DNA of 64,000 nucleotides from Bacteroidales bacterium (GTDB lineage: Bacteria > Bacteroidota > Bacteroidia > Bacteroidales > JAIOZK01), in contig JAIOZK010000005.1 of assembly GCA_021740625.1 (NCBI GenBank), forward strand, positions 104,884-168,883, written 5' to 3'. A program made the translations under genes and the position numbers. Within the stretch, counting starts at the first letter, position 1; every line of letters begins with the position of its first letter. This document shows positions 24,824-34,006 of this stretch, one piece after another. The notes beneath the pieces were generated by a model. That model worked only from the letters and a program-made list of their open reading frames with translations. It was not told where the DNA came from and did no database searches.

Positions 24824-26611
24824 TTAATCCAGCTTCAGCACCGCCAAAAAGGCTGTCTGCGGTACTTCCACATTGCCTACCTGCCGCATACGTTTTTTGC
24901 CCTTCTTTTGTTTTTCAAGGAGTTTTCTTTTCCGGGTGATATCTCCACCGTAGCATTTAGCGGTTACATCTTTTCGGAGGGCTTTGACGGTTTCACGGGC
25001 GATGATCTTGGCACCGATGGCCGCCTGTATGGCCACATCAAATTGCTGGCGTGGTATGAGTTCTTTCAGCTTCACACATATCCTCCGGCCAAAATCATAG
25101 GCATTGTCGCGATGGATCAGAGTAGATAGAGCATCCACCGATTCCCCGTTCAGGAGAATATCCAGTTTTACAAGATTTGCCGGTTTATAACTTGAGGTGT
25201 AATAATCGAAGGATGCGTATCCTTTAGAGATGCTTTTCAATTTATCGTAAAAGTCGAAAACGATTTCGGCAAGGGGAAGTTCGAAAGTGATCTCCACCCG
25301 GTCGGACGATATGTAAACCTGATTTTTCAGGCTGCCACGTTTGTCGATACACAATGTCATGATGGAACCTATAAAATCGGACTTGGTGATGATGGTGGCG
25401 ATGATGTAAGGTTCTTCAATATGATCGATATACTTTTCTTCGGGCAATCCGGAGGGGTTATGTACTTCCGAGGTTTCACCCTGCCGGGTTTTAACAAGGT
25501 AAGATACATTGGGTACCGTCGTGATCACGTTCATATCATATTCGCGATCGAGGCGTTCCTGGATAATCTCCATATGCAGCAATCCCAGGAAGCCGCAACG
25601 AAAACCAAATCCGAGTGCTGCCGAGGATTCAGGAATAAAGGAAAGCGAAGCATCGTTCAACTGAAGTTTTTCCAGGGATGTCCTGAGCTCTTCGTAATCA
25701 TCGGCATCAACAGGATAAATGCCGGCGAACACCATGGGTTTGACTTCTTCATATCCCGATATGGCTTTGTCGCAGGGCCTGTCAACATGTGTAATGGTAT
25801 CCCCAACTTTCACTTCTTTTGAGGATTTGATGCCTGATATGATATAACCCACATCCCCGGCCGAAAGTTTTTTTCTTTCGACCAGCCCGAGTTTCAAAAC
25901 ACCGATCTCGTCGGCTTCGTATTTTTTCCCTGTATTTACGAATTTCACCAAATCATTCTTGTGGATTTCTCCATTGAATATCCTAAAGTAAGCAATAATT
26001 CCACGGAAAGAATTAAAGATGGAATCAAAGATCAGGGCTTGCAATGGAGCTTCTGAGTTGCCCGTTGGATAGGGGATGCGTTTTACGATGGCTTCGAGTA
26101 TTTTGTCAACACCATAACCTGTTTTGCCGCTGGCTTCGATGATCTCTTCCCGCTTACATCCGATCAAGTCAACGATATGATCCTTGATCTCTTCGGGCAT
26201 GGCTGCTTCCAGGTCCATTTTATTCAACACGGGGATGATCTCGAGATCATGTTCTATGGCCATGTATAAGTTCGAAATGGTTTGTGCCTGTATGCCCTGG
26301 GTAGCATCAACAATCAAAAGGGCACCTTCGCAGGCTTTGATGGATCTGGAAACCTCGTATGAAAAATCGACATGACCGGGAGTGTCCAGCAGGTTCAGGA
26401 TGTATTCTTCTCCTTCAAGTTCATACTGCATCTGTATGGCGTGGCTTTTTATGGTGATCCCTCTCTCGCGTTCAAGATCCATGTTGTCCAGCACCTGATC
26501 CTGGAATTCACGGTCATCGAGGGTATGCGTCATTTGCAAAAGCCTGTCGGCCAGGGTGCTTTTACCATGGTCGATATGTGCTATGATACAGAAGTTTCTG
26601 AAGTGTTTCAT
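24824..26611 (-). CDS. lepA: elongation factor 4 (back-translocase)
   Basis: 595 residues. The N-terminal GTPase domain has [14 protein letters not shown] (G1), the switch region [18 protein letters not shown] (G3) and NKMD (G4); the LepA-specific C-terminal domain ends with [20 protein letters not shown] and [15 protein letters not shown]. It acts on stalled or mistranslocated ribosomes. The ATG at 26611 is the expected N-terminus ([19 protein letters not shown]). A TAnnTTTG box sits only 8 bp upstream, which would give a leaderless or almost leaderless mRNA. Confidence 0.97.
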   Translation of the reverse strand: MKHFRNFCIIAHIDHGKSTLADRLLQMTHTLDDREFQDQVLDNMDLERERGITIKSHAIQMQYELEGEEYILNLLDTPGHVDFSYEVSRSIKACEGALLIVDATQGIQAQTISNLYMAIEHDLEIIPVLNKMDLEAAMPEEIKDHIVDLIGCKREEIIEASGKTGYGVDKILEAIVKRIPYPTGNSEAPLQALIFDSIFNSFRGIIAYFRIFNGEIHKNDLVKFVNTGKKYEADEIGVLKLGLVERKKLSAGDVGYIISGIKSSKEVKVGDTITHVDRPCDKAISGYEEVKPMVFAGIYPVDADDYEELRTSLEKLQLNDASLSFIPESSAALGFGFRCGFLGLLHMEIIQERLDREYDMNVITTVPNVSYLVKTRQGETSEVHNPSGLPEEKYIDHIEEPYIIATIITKSDFIGSIMTLCIDKRGSLKNQVYISSDRVEITFELPLAEIVFDFYDKLKSISKGYASFDYYTSSYKPANLVKLDILLNGESVDALSTLIHRDNAYDFGRRICVKLKELIPRQQFDVAIQAAIGAKIIARETVKALRKDVTAKCYGGDITRKRKLLEKQKKGKKRMRQVGNVEVPQTAFLAVLKLD

Positions 26612-26618
26612 TGGAGTG

Positions 26619-26626
26619 CAAAAGTA
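26619..26626 (-). promoter_or_regulatory. -7 box (TACTTTTG) very close to lepA start
   Basis: Minus-strand TACTTTTG fits TAnnTTTG. Transcription would begin about at the lepA ATG (26611). No -33 box is evident, so this may be fortuitous. Confidence 0.35.
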
Positions 26627-26792
26627 CTACAATTTTCGGATTGATGCATGTAAACATGTTCAATGTTAAATATATAAAAATTTACAAATACTTCATAACA
26701 GGCAGTGATACAGGTAAAACATATTGAATACTTTATCGTTAATAATTCTTCTATGGAACAAATATTGCTATTCATTTGTTTCCATTCAATAA

Positions 26793-26809
26793 AACGAAAT
26801 AATTTCGTT
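26793..26809. promoter_or_regulatory. 17-bp palindrome, candidate operator of the GAPDH pair
   Basis: AACGAAAT-A-ATTTCGTT: perfect 8-bp arms around one base, 55 bp upstream of the GAPDH-like ATG in the 252-bp gap after lepA. It has the shape of a dimeric repressor site. A near -7 sequence (TAGATTTC) follows at about 26813-26820, so a protein bound here could cover the promoter. Confidence 0.5.
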
Positions 26810-26863
26810 ATTTAGATTTCGGAATTTTAACAAATTGAATGATAACCATTAAAAAAGTTTTGT

Positions 26864-27880
26864 ATGAAAAAAGTTCGGATAGGACTCATGGGCTTTGGAG
26901 AAATACCGCGGCACATCTACCGGCTGAGTACTGGCCGGGAAGATATTGAGATCGTGGCGATCAGTGAGATAGGGAAGCCCGAGATATTACACTACCTTGT
27001 CAATGCAGAAGTAAAGAAAAGGGTAGATGTAAAGCTTGAAGGAAATTTCCTGATTTCCAAAAACGGAAAAGCCAGGATGGTCAGGGGCGTGGAGCCCGGT
27101 GACGTGCCATGGGATATGTTTGATGTTGATTTTGTGGTGGACGGAACCTGGAAGTACCGGAATAAATCTGACATGGAAAAGCATTTGAATTCCGGTGCCA
27201 ATCGTGTCATTCTTTCTTCTTTGCCTTTTGATGAGATCGACCGCATCGTCATCAAGGGTGTTAACGAGAATTCCATCAAACAGGAGGATAAACTGATATC
27301 CCCCGGATCAGCAACAGCAAACGCAACTGCTGTTATGCTCAAGATCCTGGAAGAAAACTTTGGTGTGGACTACAGCATGCTTACAACGGTACATTCGTAC
27401 ACTTCCGATCAACCCCTGCGGGATAAAGCAGGAAGCGATTTCAGGAGAAGCCGTTCGGCAGCAGAAAATATCATTCCCATCGAAACCCCCACACCGCATT
27501 GGATCGGTCATATTATGCCGGAATTCAAAGGAAAGGTGGAAGGTTCTGCCATCAATGTGCCGGTTCCCAACGGGTCTTTACTTGACCTAACAACAGCATT
27601 GAAAAGCAGAAACTTTACACTTGATGACATACACAAAGCCGTAGAAAAGAAAGCAGAGGAATTGCCAGATATTGTGCAGGTGATAAAAGAGCCCGTTGTT
27701 TCTACTGATATTATAGGCAATTCACATTCTGTTGTTTACGACAAGATCGCTACCATGAAGTCAGTTTCCAGGATGGTGAAAACGCTTACCTGGTACCATG
27801 CCGCACTGGCCACGGCTTCGAGGATCATCGATGTTATTCTGGATTATCACAACTTAGACGAGAAAGGAGGTACTCAATGA
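26864..27880 (+). CDS. GAPDH-like protein lacking the catalytic cysteine
   Basis: 338 residues, colinear with the GAPDH encoded directly downstream but with the active site replaced. The catalytic motif SNASCTTNC of the neighbour is SPGSATANA here, putting Ala at residue 150 where the nucleophilic Cys belongs. The dinucleotide loop GFGRIGR becomes GFGEIPR, the phosphate-binding SRVPVPDGS becomes INVPVPNGS (Arg lost), and the C-terminal WYDNEWGYS becomes WYHAALATA (nicotinamide-contacting Asn lost). The general-base His is kept (TTVHSYTSDQ). The frame is intact and the fold core conserved, so this looks like a maintained protein with a non-GAPDH role (a regulator, a subunit, or an enzyme on another substrate), not a pseudogene. 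It overlaps gapA by 4 bp (ATGA), implying coupled translation. Confidence 0.88.
   Translation: MKKVRIGLMGFGEIPRHIYRLSTGREDIEIVAISEIGKPEILHYLVNAEVKKRVDVKLEGNFLISKNGKARMVRGVEPGDVPWDMFDVDFVVDGTWKYRNKSDMEKHLNSGANRVILSSLPFDEIDRIVIKGVNENSIKQEDKLISPGSATANATAVMLKILEENFGVDYSMLTTVHSYTSDQPLRDKAGSDFRRSRSAAENIIPIETPTPHWIGHIMPEFKGKVEGSAINVPVPNGSLLDLTTALKSRNFTLDDIHKAVEKKAEELPDIVQVIKEPVVSTDIIGNSHSVVYDKIATMKSVSRMVKTLTWYHAALATASRIIDVILDYHNLDEKGGTQ
27864..27871 (+). promoter_or_regulatory. consensus Shine-Dalgarno (AAGGAGGT) ahead of gapA
   Basis: AAGGAGGT ends 5 nt before the gapA ATG at 27877, inside the last codons of the GAPDH-like gene. A full-length SD is unusual in this phylum; it could allow strong internal initiation of gapA, or be a coincidence of Lys-Gly-Gly codons. 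Confidence 0.45.
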
Positions 27881-28881
27881 GAGTAGCAATTAATGGATTC
27901 GGAAGGATCGGAAGATCGGTATTCAGGATTTTGAATGCCAGAAAAGATATAGACATAGTGGCCGTAAATGACCTTTTTGATGATGAGGTACTGGCTTACC
28001 TGCTGAAATATGATACCATCATGACCAATTTTGATCAGGATATCTATCTGGAAGATGATATGTTGATCACACCCAATGAAAAGGTAAAAATGCTCAGTGT
28101 GAAAAATCCGGAAGAACTTCCCTGGAAAGAACTTGGAGTAGATGTAGTTGTGGAAGCTACCGGCATCTTCAGAACGCGGGAAAAGATCGAACCTCATTTG
28201 AAAGCGGGTGCAAAAAAAGTAGTGCTTACTGTTCCTGCGAAAGATGAGATCGATTATACCCTGGTAATGGGCGTGAATGATGAGGGTCTGAAACCCGAAC
28301 ACAAGATCATATCCAATGCAAGTTGTACAACGAATTGCCTGGCGCCTATGGCAAAGATCATTCACGATAATTTTGGTATCGTGGAAGGATTGATGACCAC
28401 AACGCATGCATACACCAATGACCAGCGCCTGGCAGATGTACCGCATAAAGACTGGCGTCGTGGGCGGGCTGCTGCAGAAAATATCATCCCCACCACAACA
28501 GGGGCTGCCAAGGCAGTGGGCAAAGTGATTCCCGATTTGAAAGGAAAACTTGATGGTATGGCTTCCCGTGTGCCCGTACCGGATGGTTCGATCGTAGACC
28601 TGGTGGTTGAGCTTGAGAAAAATGTGACGGTAGATGAGGTGAATGATGTTGTACGGAATGCGGCACAACAGGATCATCTCAAAAATATACTCCTGTATTC
28701 TGAGGAAAAGCTTGTTTCATCTGACATCGTGGGATTGTCCTATTCTTCGATCTATGATGCGGAGTTTACAAAGGTGCTGGGGGGTAAGATCCTGAAAACA
28801 CTCAATTGGTACGACAACGAATGGGGATATTCGGCCCGCGTGGTGGATTTGATCTCCATGTTGAAAGAGTTCGAAAAATAA
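27877..28881 (+). CDS. gapA: glyceraldehyde-3-phosphate dehydrogenase, type I
   Basis: 334 residues with all key features: GFGRIGR dinucleotide loop, ND at the end of beta-2 (NAD preference), catalytic C150 in SNASCTTNC, the His in TTTHAYTNDQ, phosphate-binding RRGRAAAENIIP and SRVPVPDGS, and WYDNEWGYS at the C-terminus. It catalyses the oxidative phosphorylation of glyceraldehyde-3-phosphate in glycolysis. Its ATG overlaps the stop of the GAPDH-like gene by 4 bp, so both are on one mRNA ending at the hairpin at 28887-28909. Confidence 0.97.
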   Translation: MRVAINGFGRIGRSVFRILNARKDIDIVAVNDLFDDEVLAYLLKYDTIMTNFDQDIYLEDDMLITPNEKVKMLSVKNPEELPWKELGVDVVVEATGIFRTREKIEPHLKAGAKKVVLTVPAKDEIDYTLVMGVNDEGLKPEHKIISNASCTTNCLAPMAKIIHDNFGIVEGLMTTTHAYTNDQRLADVPHKDWRRGRAAAENIIPTTTGAAKAVGKVIPDLKGKLDGMASRVPVPDGSIVDLVVELEKNVTVDEVNDVVRNAAQQDHLKNILLYSEEKLVSSDIVGLSYSSIYDAEFTKVLGGKILKTLNWYDNEWGYSARVVDLISMLKEFEK

Positions 28882-28886
28882 AAAAA

Positions 28887-28909
28887 GGGAGCACTGCTCC
28901 CTTTTTTTT
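28887..28909. terminator. bidirectional terminator after gapA
   Basis: GGGAGC-ACT-GCTCCC (28887-28901), flanked by A and T runs on both sides. It directly follows the gapA stop and also overlaps the end of the convergent T9SS type B gene. Confidence 0.9.
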
Positions 28910-31517
28910 ATTTTAACAGGGTAATTGATCCCTTCAGGGTTCTTTTTTGCCGGGCCTCCAGGCCATATTCATAAACATCACAAACATAGTAGTAAACAGC
29001 TTCCGGCAGGTCGGTCTGGCTGTCTTTGTCTTTGCCGTCCCATTCAAAGAATTTGTCAGTTGCCGTAAATACAATTTTTCCATAGCGATTGAAAATCACC
29101 AGGTCGATCCTTTCAACTGCTCCCAGTGAGCTTGGGTAGGCTTTAAAATAATCGTTGTAACCATCACCGTTGGGTGTAAAGGCATTTGGCAACCGAAAAC
29201 CACCACACAAGGTATCTGCACAGGCAATGTTGCTGGGCAGGCTAATGTTTCCGAGTGAATCTACTGCCCTGACGTAATAACAGGCAATTATATTTTGCAG
29301 ATCCGTGTGCAGATATGTGGTATCAGTCGCATAAAGGTTTGAGTCGATCAGGACAAAGTTTCCACTTTCTTCTCTTGAATAGTAAATGAGGTATTTTTCA
29401 ATATCCCGGTCGCATGTATCTGCTATGGGATTGGTCCACTCAAGGAAATTACTGATCTCTTCACAATCGGGCTTAACAGACAGTATGGGAGGACAGGGAG
29501 GAACATTGTCATAAGGTATTCCACATTCCTTATCGGAATAATTGATGATGGGATCAACAATGCCGGGTGTTGCGTATGTTCCTGTACTTTTTACATAATA
29601 ACAATATTCGAGACCATTTTCAAGGCCTTCATCAACGTATTTTTCATTATTGCTTGTGCCAACAAATGAAAAAACGTCTGAACCGGGATTTTTCCTGTAA
29701 ACCGAGTATTCATTATTCAACCAGGGTACTTCAAAATCCCAGCTTAATACCATGCTTTGATCCGTTTCGTATAAGGATAGATCTATTGATGAAGCTGTGG
29801 TGGATGGTCCTATTTCTCCGACCGTCTCACTGTAAAGATCCACCCGGTAATGATAGGGCGTACCGGATATATTGATATTCACCTCCGCATCGGTATAAAG
29901 GGTGTCGTTCAGTCCGCCGGTATTTGTTCCGATCACTTCAAGGTTACCACCACTCAAACCTTCAGATCTGAGTATCTGGTAAAAATAGGGTCCTGGATAT
30001 TGTTCCTGGTCCAGGTCAACAGGTGTTGCCCAGGCAAGCATGACATTGCCATTCAAATTGTTTTCCACATCATTGCTCACGTTTGTGATCACGGGTAAAT
30101 CTCTCTTCAGAGAGGCGCACACTTCTTCAGAAGCATAACTCTCAGCGCCATCGGCAAACCATGCTGTGACAATATAACAATAGTTTACGCCATGGGTCAG
30201 GCCAGTTCCATTATTATCATCAACATAAGCGGTGGTAGTAATATTATCCGTTTCATGAATCAGTTTGTACCCGGTATATGCAGGCACACCTGTTTCGCAA
30301 TAACCCGGCTCAAAACCATAGGATCCGCTACGCCTGTATATTTTATAGGATTTTGCATTGTTGCAGATAGTACTTTCCCAGCTAACTTCAATGCTGTTGC
30401 CCAGAGGCTCTGCATTCAGGGTATTGACTTTGGGAGCGGTAACAGTAATAAAGACCGTTTTAAAAGAAACAAGGCTTACCGGTTCACCATTATCGATGGC
30501 TTTGATATAAACCTGATAGGGGTATTTCCTGACATGGTCGCAAATGCTGTTCCAACGAAAAGTTGTTTGTGCCAGGGGATTTCCTATGCCGGGATCCGGA
30601 TCCAGTATCGCAGGATTATTGGATTGTTCAAAAGGCCCGCCCGTTGCGGTAATGGTCACCACATCAGCATCATCGGTATAGGCTTCTATATCAAAATTCA
30701 AAACTTCACCAGCGATAATACAGGTATCATCGATGCTTTCAATTAGCGGGGGATTGTCATCACAGCTTGTGATCTGAATTTGCATATCCCTGACGACAGA
30801 TCCTACCTTAACACCCCTTCGCCATTCTTCGATCAGGATGGCAATGTTGAACTCTCCCTGTAAGTTGGGAACATCCCAGATGACATCACCGGTAACAGGA
30901 TTGATTGTAAAAGTGTTCTCAGGATCGGGCAGTACCTCGTTTGGGTATACATAACCCGGGATTATTTCACCATCCGCTCCCCTGCATTTAATTAATTTAT
31001 AGGTTAGGCTGTCACCATCCGGGTCGTAAGCACCAGGATTGTGATAGAAAATTTTATTCACACAGCCATAATCAAGTGGCTTATTCAAAAGCTGCACAGA
31101 ATTGTTACCTCCCAGCAGAGGATTGATAATCAGTTCGCTTTCTACATATATGGGTACGTTCACCGAATTGGGTATGTTGGATACCCCGAAATTCCGGTTG
31201 GGATCCTCCATCTGGAGTGTATATGAACCAATGGCCGGATAGGTGTGGGTTTCTTCATAAACATTGTAAACTGTATTGCTGGCGATGATATCTTTGATCA
31301 CCCTGGGTATGTCGCTGCTGCTACCGTCGCCCCAGTTGATGGGTAAATATGTTCTGGACTCATTGGCAGGATTGTTATTTGTGTAGGTTATGATCTTGAT
31401 TTTGTAGGTCAGTCCGCTGATGTGGGTATAAATAACTTCGGCGGCACGCTGATGTGTGGCAAACAATGAACTTCCTGAGAAAAGCATCAAAAAGAAAAAT
31501 GTAAAAATTTTTTTCAT
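28908..31517 (-). CDS. large secreted Fn3-repeat protein with T9SS type B (gliding-motility C-terminal) domain
   Basis: 869 residues. The signal peptide (1-20, ending SSLFA) precedes PKD/cadherin-like segments (about 20-370; YDPDGDSLTYKLIK and NTFTINPVTGDVIWDVP) and about four fibronectin-III-like domains (370-775) with repeated YKIYRRSG/YQILRSEG/YSVYRKNPG strands. The last 90 residues are the CHU_C/gliding-motility-associated domain: NAFTPNGDGYNDYFKAYPSS, IFNRYGKIVFTATDKFFEWDG and YYYVCDVYEYG, the type B T9SS signal. It should be exported to the cell surface, where such proteins act in adhesion, surface polymer binding or matrix. No catalytic domain is seen. A -7 box (31537-31544) precedes it. 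Confidence 0.9.
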   Translation of the reverse strand: MKKIFTFFFLMLFSGSSLFATHQRAAEVIYTHISGLTYKIKIITYTNNNPANESRTYLPINWGDGSSSDIPRVIKDIIASNTVYNVYEETHTYPAIGSYTLQMEDPNRNFGVSNIPNSVNVPIYVESELIINPLLGGNNSVQLLNKPLDYGCVNKIFYHNPGAYDPDGDSLTYKLIKCRGADGEIIPGYVYPNEVLPDPENTFTINPVTGDVIWDVPNLQGEFNIAILIEEWRRGVKVGSVVRDMQIQITSCDDNPPLIESIDDTCIIAGEVLNFDIEAYTDDADVVTITATGGPFEQSNNPAILDPDPGIGNPLAQTTFRWNSICDHVRKYPYQVYIKAIDNGEPVSLVSFKTVFITVTAPKVNTLNAEPLGNSIEVSWESTICNNAKSYKIYRRSGSYGFEPGYCETGVPAYTGYKLIHETDNITTTAYVDDNNGTGLTHGVNYCYIVTAWFADGAESYASEEVCASLKRDLPVITNVSNDVENNLNGNVMLAWATPVDLDQEQYPGPYFYQILRSEGLSGGNLEVIGTNTGGLNDTLYTDAEVNINISGTPYHYRVDLYSETVGEIGPSTTASSIDLSLYETDQSMVLSWDFEVPWLNNEYSVYRKNPGSDVFSFVGTSNNEKYVDEGLENGLEYCYYVKSTGTYATPGIVDPIINYSDKECGIPYDNVPPCPPILSVKPDCEEISNFLEWTNPIADTCDRDIEKYLIYYSREESGNFVLIDSNLYATDTTYLHTDLQNIIACYYVRAVDSLGNISLPSNIACADTLCGGFRLPNAFTPNGDGYNDYFKAYPSSLGAVERIDLVIFNRYGKIVFTATDKFFEWDGKDKDSQTDLPEAVYYYVCDVYEYGLEARQKRTLKGSITLLK

Positions 31518-31536
31518 TGAAATCCTGATTGCAAAC

Positions 31537-31544
31537 CAAAATTA
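31537..31544 (-). promoter_or_regulatory. -7 box (TAATTTTG) for T9SS type B gene
   Basis: Minus-strand TAATTTTG, 20 bp upstream of the ATG at 31517. Confidence 0.5.
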
Positions 31545-31620
31545 ATAAAAATACCGGGCCCTGCGCTATAAATAATAACTAAGCTTTCTCGTTTTAATTT
31601 CCTGGCTTATTGATTTTATT

Positions 31621-31628
31621 TAATTTTG
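31621..31628 (+). promoter_or_regulatory. -7 box (TAATTTTG) for rel
   Basis: TAATTTTG matches TAnnTTTG. It lies inside the longest possible reading of the rel frame (from 31610), which argues for the downstream ATG at 31661 as the true start. Confidence 0.6.
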
Positions 31629-31660
31629 TAATATCAGGTCGATTTCCAGGAGATCAACAG

Positions 31661-33892
31661 ATGTTTATACCCGAACCCGAAATAGAAAATAAGGAGATCA
31701 TCCGGCGTTACCGTCGTTTGCTAAAGGTATGGAATGCCCGTAAAACAGAAGCAGACAAAGAGATTGTACGAAATGCTTTTAACCTGGCCGTTGAAGCACA
31801 CAAAGGAATGCGGCGGAAGTCGGGGGAACCTTATGTATATCATCCCCTGGATGTAGCCAGGATCGTTGCAGAGGATATGGGCCTGGGCACCACATCCATC
31901 GTATGTGCACTTTTACACGATGTGGTGGAAGATACGGATTACAGCCTGAAGGACATTGAAACCCAGTTCGGAGAAAAGATCGCCAGGATCATTGATGGAC
32001 TCACCAAGATCGAAGAAATCTTTGATCATACAACTACATCCATCCAGGCTGAAAACTTTAAAAAAATACTGCTCACCCTGAGTGATGACGTGCGGGTAAT
32101 CCTCATCAAACTGGCCGACCGCCTGCACAACATGCGTACCCTGGATGCCATGCCGCAGGAAAAACAACTGAAGATCGCATCTGAAACAATCTACCTGTAT
32201 GCACCACTGGCCCTGCGGTTGGGCCTTTTTAAGATCAAATCAGAGCTTGAGGACCTGGCATTAAAATATACGGAACCCGATATATACAATACCATTTCGC
32301 GGAAACTTTCTAACACCAGGAAGCAAAGAGAAAAGTTCGTCAAGGTATTTTCTGCACCCGTTATGCAGGATCTCAAAAAAAAGGATATTGATTGTACAGT
32401 TCAGATCGAGGAAAAGTCCATTTTTTCCATATGGGAAAAGATGAAAAAGCATGAAATTCCTTTTGAGGAAGTGATGGACATTTTTGCTGTCAGGTACGTT
32501 ATCAGTTGCAAACCGGAGGATGAGAAGGTTGAATGCTGGAAAGTTTATGCTGTTGTTACTGATCATTATAAACCCAATATTGAGACTTTAAAAGACTGGA
32601 TATCCATCCCCAAGATAAACGGGTACGAAGCACTTCATGTTACCGTTATGAGCAGCCGGGGAAGATGGGTGGATGTCCAAATCCGTTCTGTCAGGATGCA
32701 TGAAATTGCGGAGAAGGGATATGTTGCACTCTGGCAGCATAAAAAATCGCCCTACAGCGAAAGTGGGCTGGATGAATGGCTGAATAAGATAAGGGATGTT
32801 TTAAAAAGTGATGATTCAAATGCACTCGATTTCCTGAGCGATTTTAAAATGAATCTTTTCTCGGATGAGATTTTCCTGTTCACACCCAAAGGGGATATGA
32901 AAACCATGCCCCAGGACTCTACTGCCCTTGATTTTGCGTATAACATTCATACCCAGGTGGGAAACGAAAGCATTGGTGCCAAGGTAAATCATAAGCTGGT
33001 GCCGCTTAAACACAAACTCAGCAGCGGCGACCAGGTGGAGATTATTACCTCAAAAAAGCAGATACCCAGGGAAGAGTGGCTTGATTTTGTGATGACAGCC
33101 CGTGCCAAATCACGGATCAAAGACGCGATTAAAGAATTTCGCAAAAAATTCAAGGAAGAGGGAAAAAGTGTACTGGAAAAATTCTTCAACCAGTTGAATG
33201 TGGAATTTTCAGGGGGCAATGTGCAGAAATTACAGCAAAAAGTGAACATCCCCAGCCAGATCGACCTTTATTACCAAGCCTCACAGGGCAATATTGGATT
33301 GCGTGATGTAAAAGGTGCTTTCCCGGAAGGAGAAAGAGGATGGTTTAAATACCTCAGAAGACCTTTCTCCAAAAGCAGCAAAAATCTTTCCGAAACCATA
33401 CAGGAGAAAGTCAGGGAAAAGCCCGAAAGCCTTATTATTGGAGGAGATCTTACAAAGATAAATTATGAAATTGCTGCCTGTTGCAATCCCATCCCGGGAG
33501 ATGATGTAGTGGGTTTTATTGATAAGAATGGGAACATCAATGTGCATCGTACGAACTGTCCCGAAGCCATCAAACTGATGTCACGATTCGGCAACCGGAT
33601 CATCAAGTCAAAATGGCGTAAGGATGAAACCATTTCTTTTCTGGCAGGGCTCAGGATTCATGGGATCGATAATATTGGTTTTATCAACGAGCTTTCGAAG
33701 ATTATTTCTCTGGATTTTAAACTCAACATCAGAAGTTTTCACCTGGAAAGTTCCGAAGGAATCCTGAATGCAATTGTTCTGATTTACCTGCCCGACACCG
33801 GTATTCTGAATAAACTCATTGAAAGATTGAAGAAGGTAAAAGAAATTAAAAAGGTTACCCGTATCAAGCGACCTTCCGACTCAAGCCTCTGA
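31661..33892 (+). CDS. bifunctional (p)ppGpp synthetase/hydrolase, RelA/SpoT family
   Basis: 743 residues from the ATG at 31661. The HD hydrolase domain is intact (YHPLDVARIVAEDMG, H86-D87 in LLHDVVED with E90-D91). The synthetase domain has VMDIFAVRYVI, LKDWISIPKINGYEALHVTV and RWVDVQIRSVRMHEIAEKG. TGS (FLFTPKGDMKTMPQDSTALD, then FAYNIHTQVG), a CC/His zinc-finger-like region (ACCNPIPGDDVVGFI ... VHRTNCPEA) and a C-terminal ACT domain follow. It should both make and degrade the alarmone in response to starvation. It is monocistronic and divergent from the T9SS type B gene. Confidence 0.96.
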   Translation: MFIPEPEIENKEIIRRYRRLLKVWNARKTEADKEIVRNAFNLAVEAHKGMRRKSGEPYVYHPLDVARIVAEDMGLGTTSIVCALLHDVVEDTDYSLKDIETQFGEKIARIIDGLTKIEEIFDHTTTSIQAENFKKILLTLSDDVRVILIKLADRLHNMRTLDAMPQEKQLKIASETIYLYAPLALRLGLFKIKSELEDLALKYTEPDIYNTISRKLSNTRKQREKFVKVFSAPVMQDLKKKDIDCTVQIEEKSIFSIWEKMKKHEIPFEEVMDIFAVRYVISCKPEDEKVECWKVYAVVTDHYKPNIETLKDWISIPKINGYEALHVTVMSSRGRWVDVQIRSVRMHEIAEKGYVALWQHKKSPYSESGLDEWLNKIRDVLKSDDSNALDFLSDFKMNLFSDEIFLFTPKGDMKTMPQDSTALDFAYNIHTQVGNESIGAKVNHKLVPLKHKLSSGDQVEIITSKKQIPREEWLDFVMTARAKSRIKDAIKEFRKKFKEEGKSVLEKFFNQLNVEFSGGNVQKLQQKVNIPSQIDLYYQASQGNIGLRDVKGAFPEGERGWFKYLRRPFSKSSKNLSETIQEKVREKPESLIIGGDLTKINYEIAACCNPIPGDDVVGFIDKNGNINVHRTNCPEAIKLMSRFGNRIIKSKWRKDETISFLAGLRIHGIDNIGFINELSKIISLDFKLNIRSFHLESSEGILNAIVLIYLPDTGILNKLIERLKKVKEIKKVTRIKRPSDSSL

Positions 33893-33976
33893 TTATTCAA
33901 ACGCTCAAATCTTAGTATTTTTGTTTTATCAGAAATTATTTTTATTTATTCCAAATATCAATAGAATAATTTTCGT

Positions 33977-33984
33977 TAAATTTG
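33977..33984 (+). promoter_or_regulatory. -7 box (TAAATTTG) for fur-purA
   Basis: TAAATTTG fits TAnnTTTG, with start of transcription near 33991, 16 nt ahead of the fur-like ATG at 34007. It excludes a start at TTG 33995 only weakly. Confidence 0.55.
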
Positions 33985-34006
33985 AGGCAATAAATTGAGA
34001 TTGAAA

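Noticed and set aside
26864..27880. GAPDH-like gene as a sequencing artefact or frameshifted copy of gapA
   Set aside because: Length and frame are intact and differences are spread over the entire protein, including four separate functional sites, so a base-calling error cannot explain it.
27874..28677. Long minus-strand open frame opposite gapA
   Set aside because: Typical antisense shadow of a codon-biased gene; no domain visible.
30192..30746. Plus-strand open frame of 184 codons inside the T9SS type B gene
   Set aside because: No recognisable motif, and the opposite frame has clear Fn3 and cadherin-like domains; it is a shadow.
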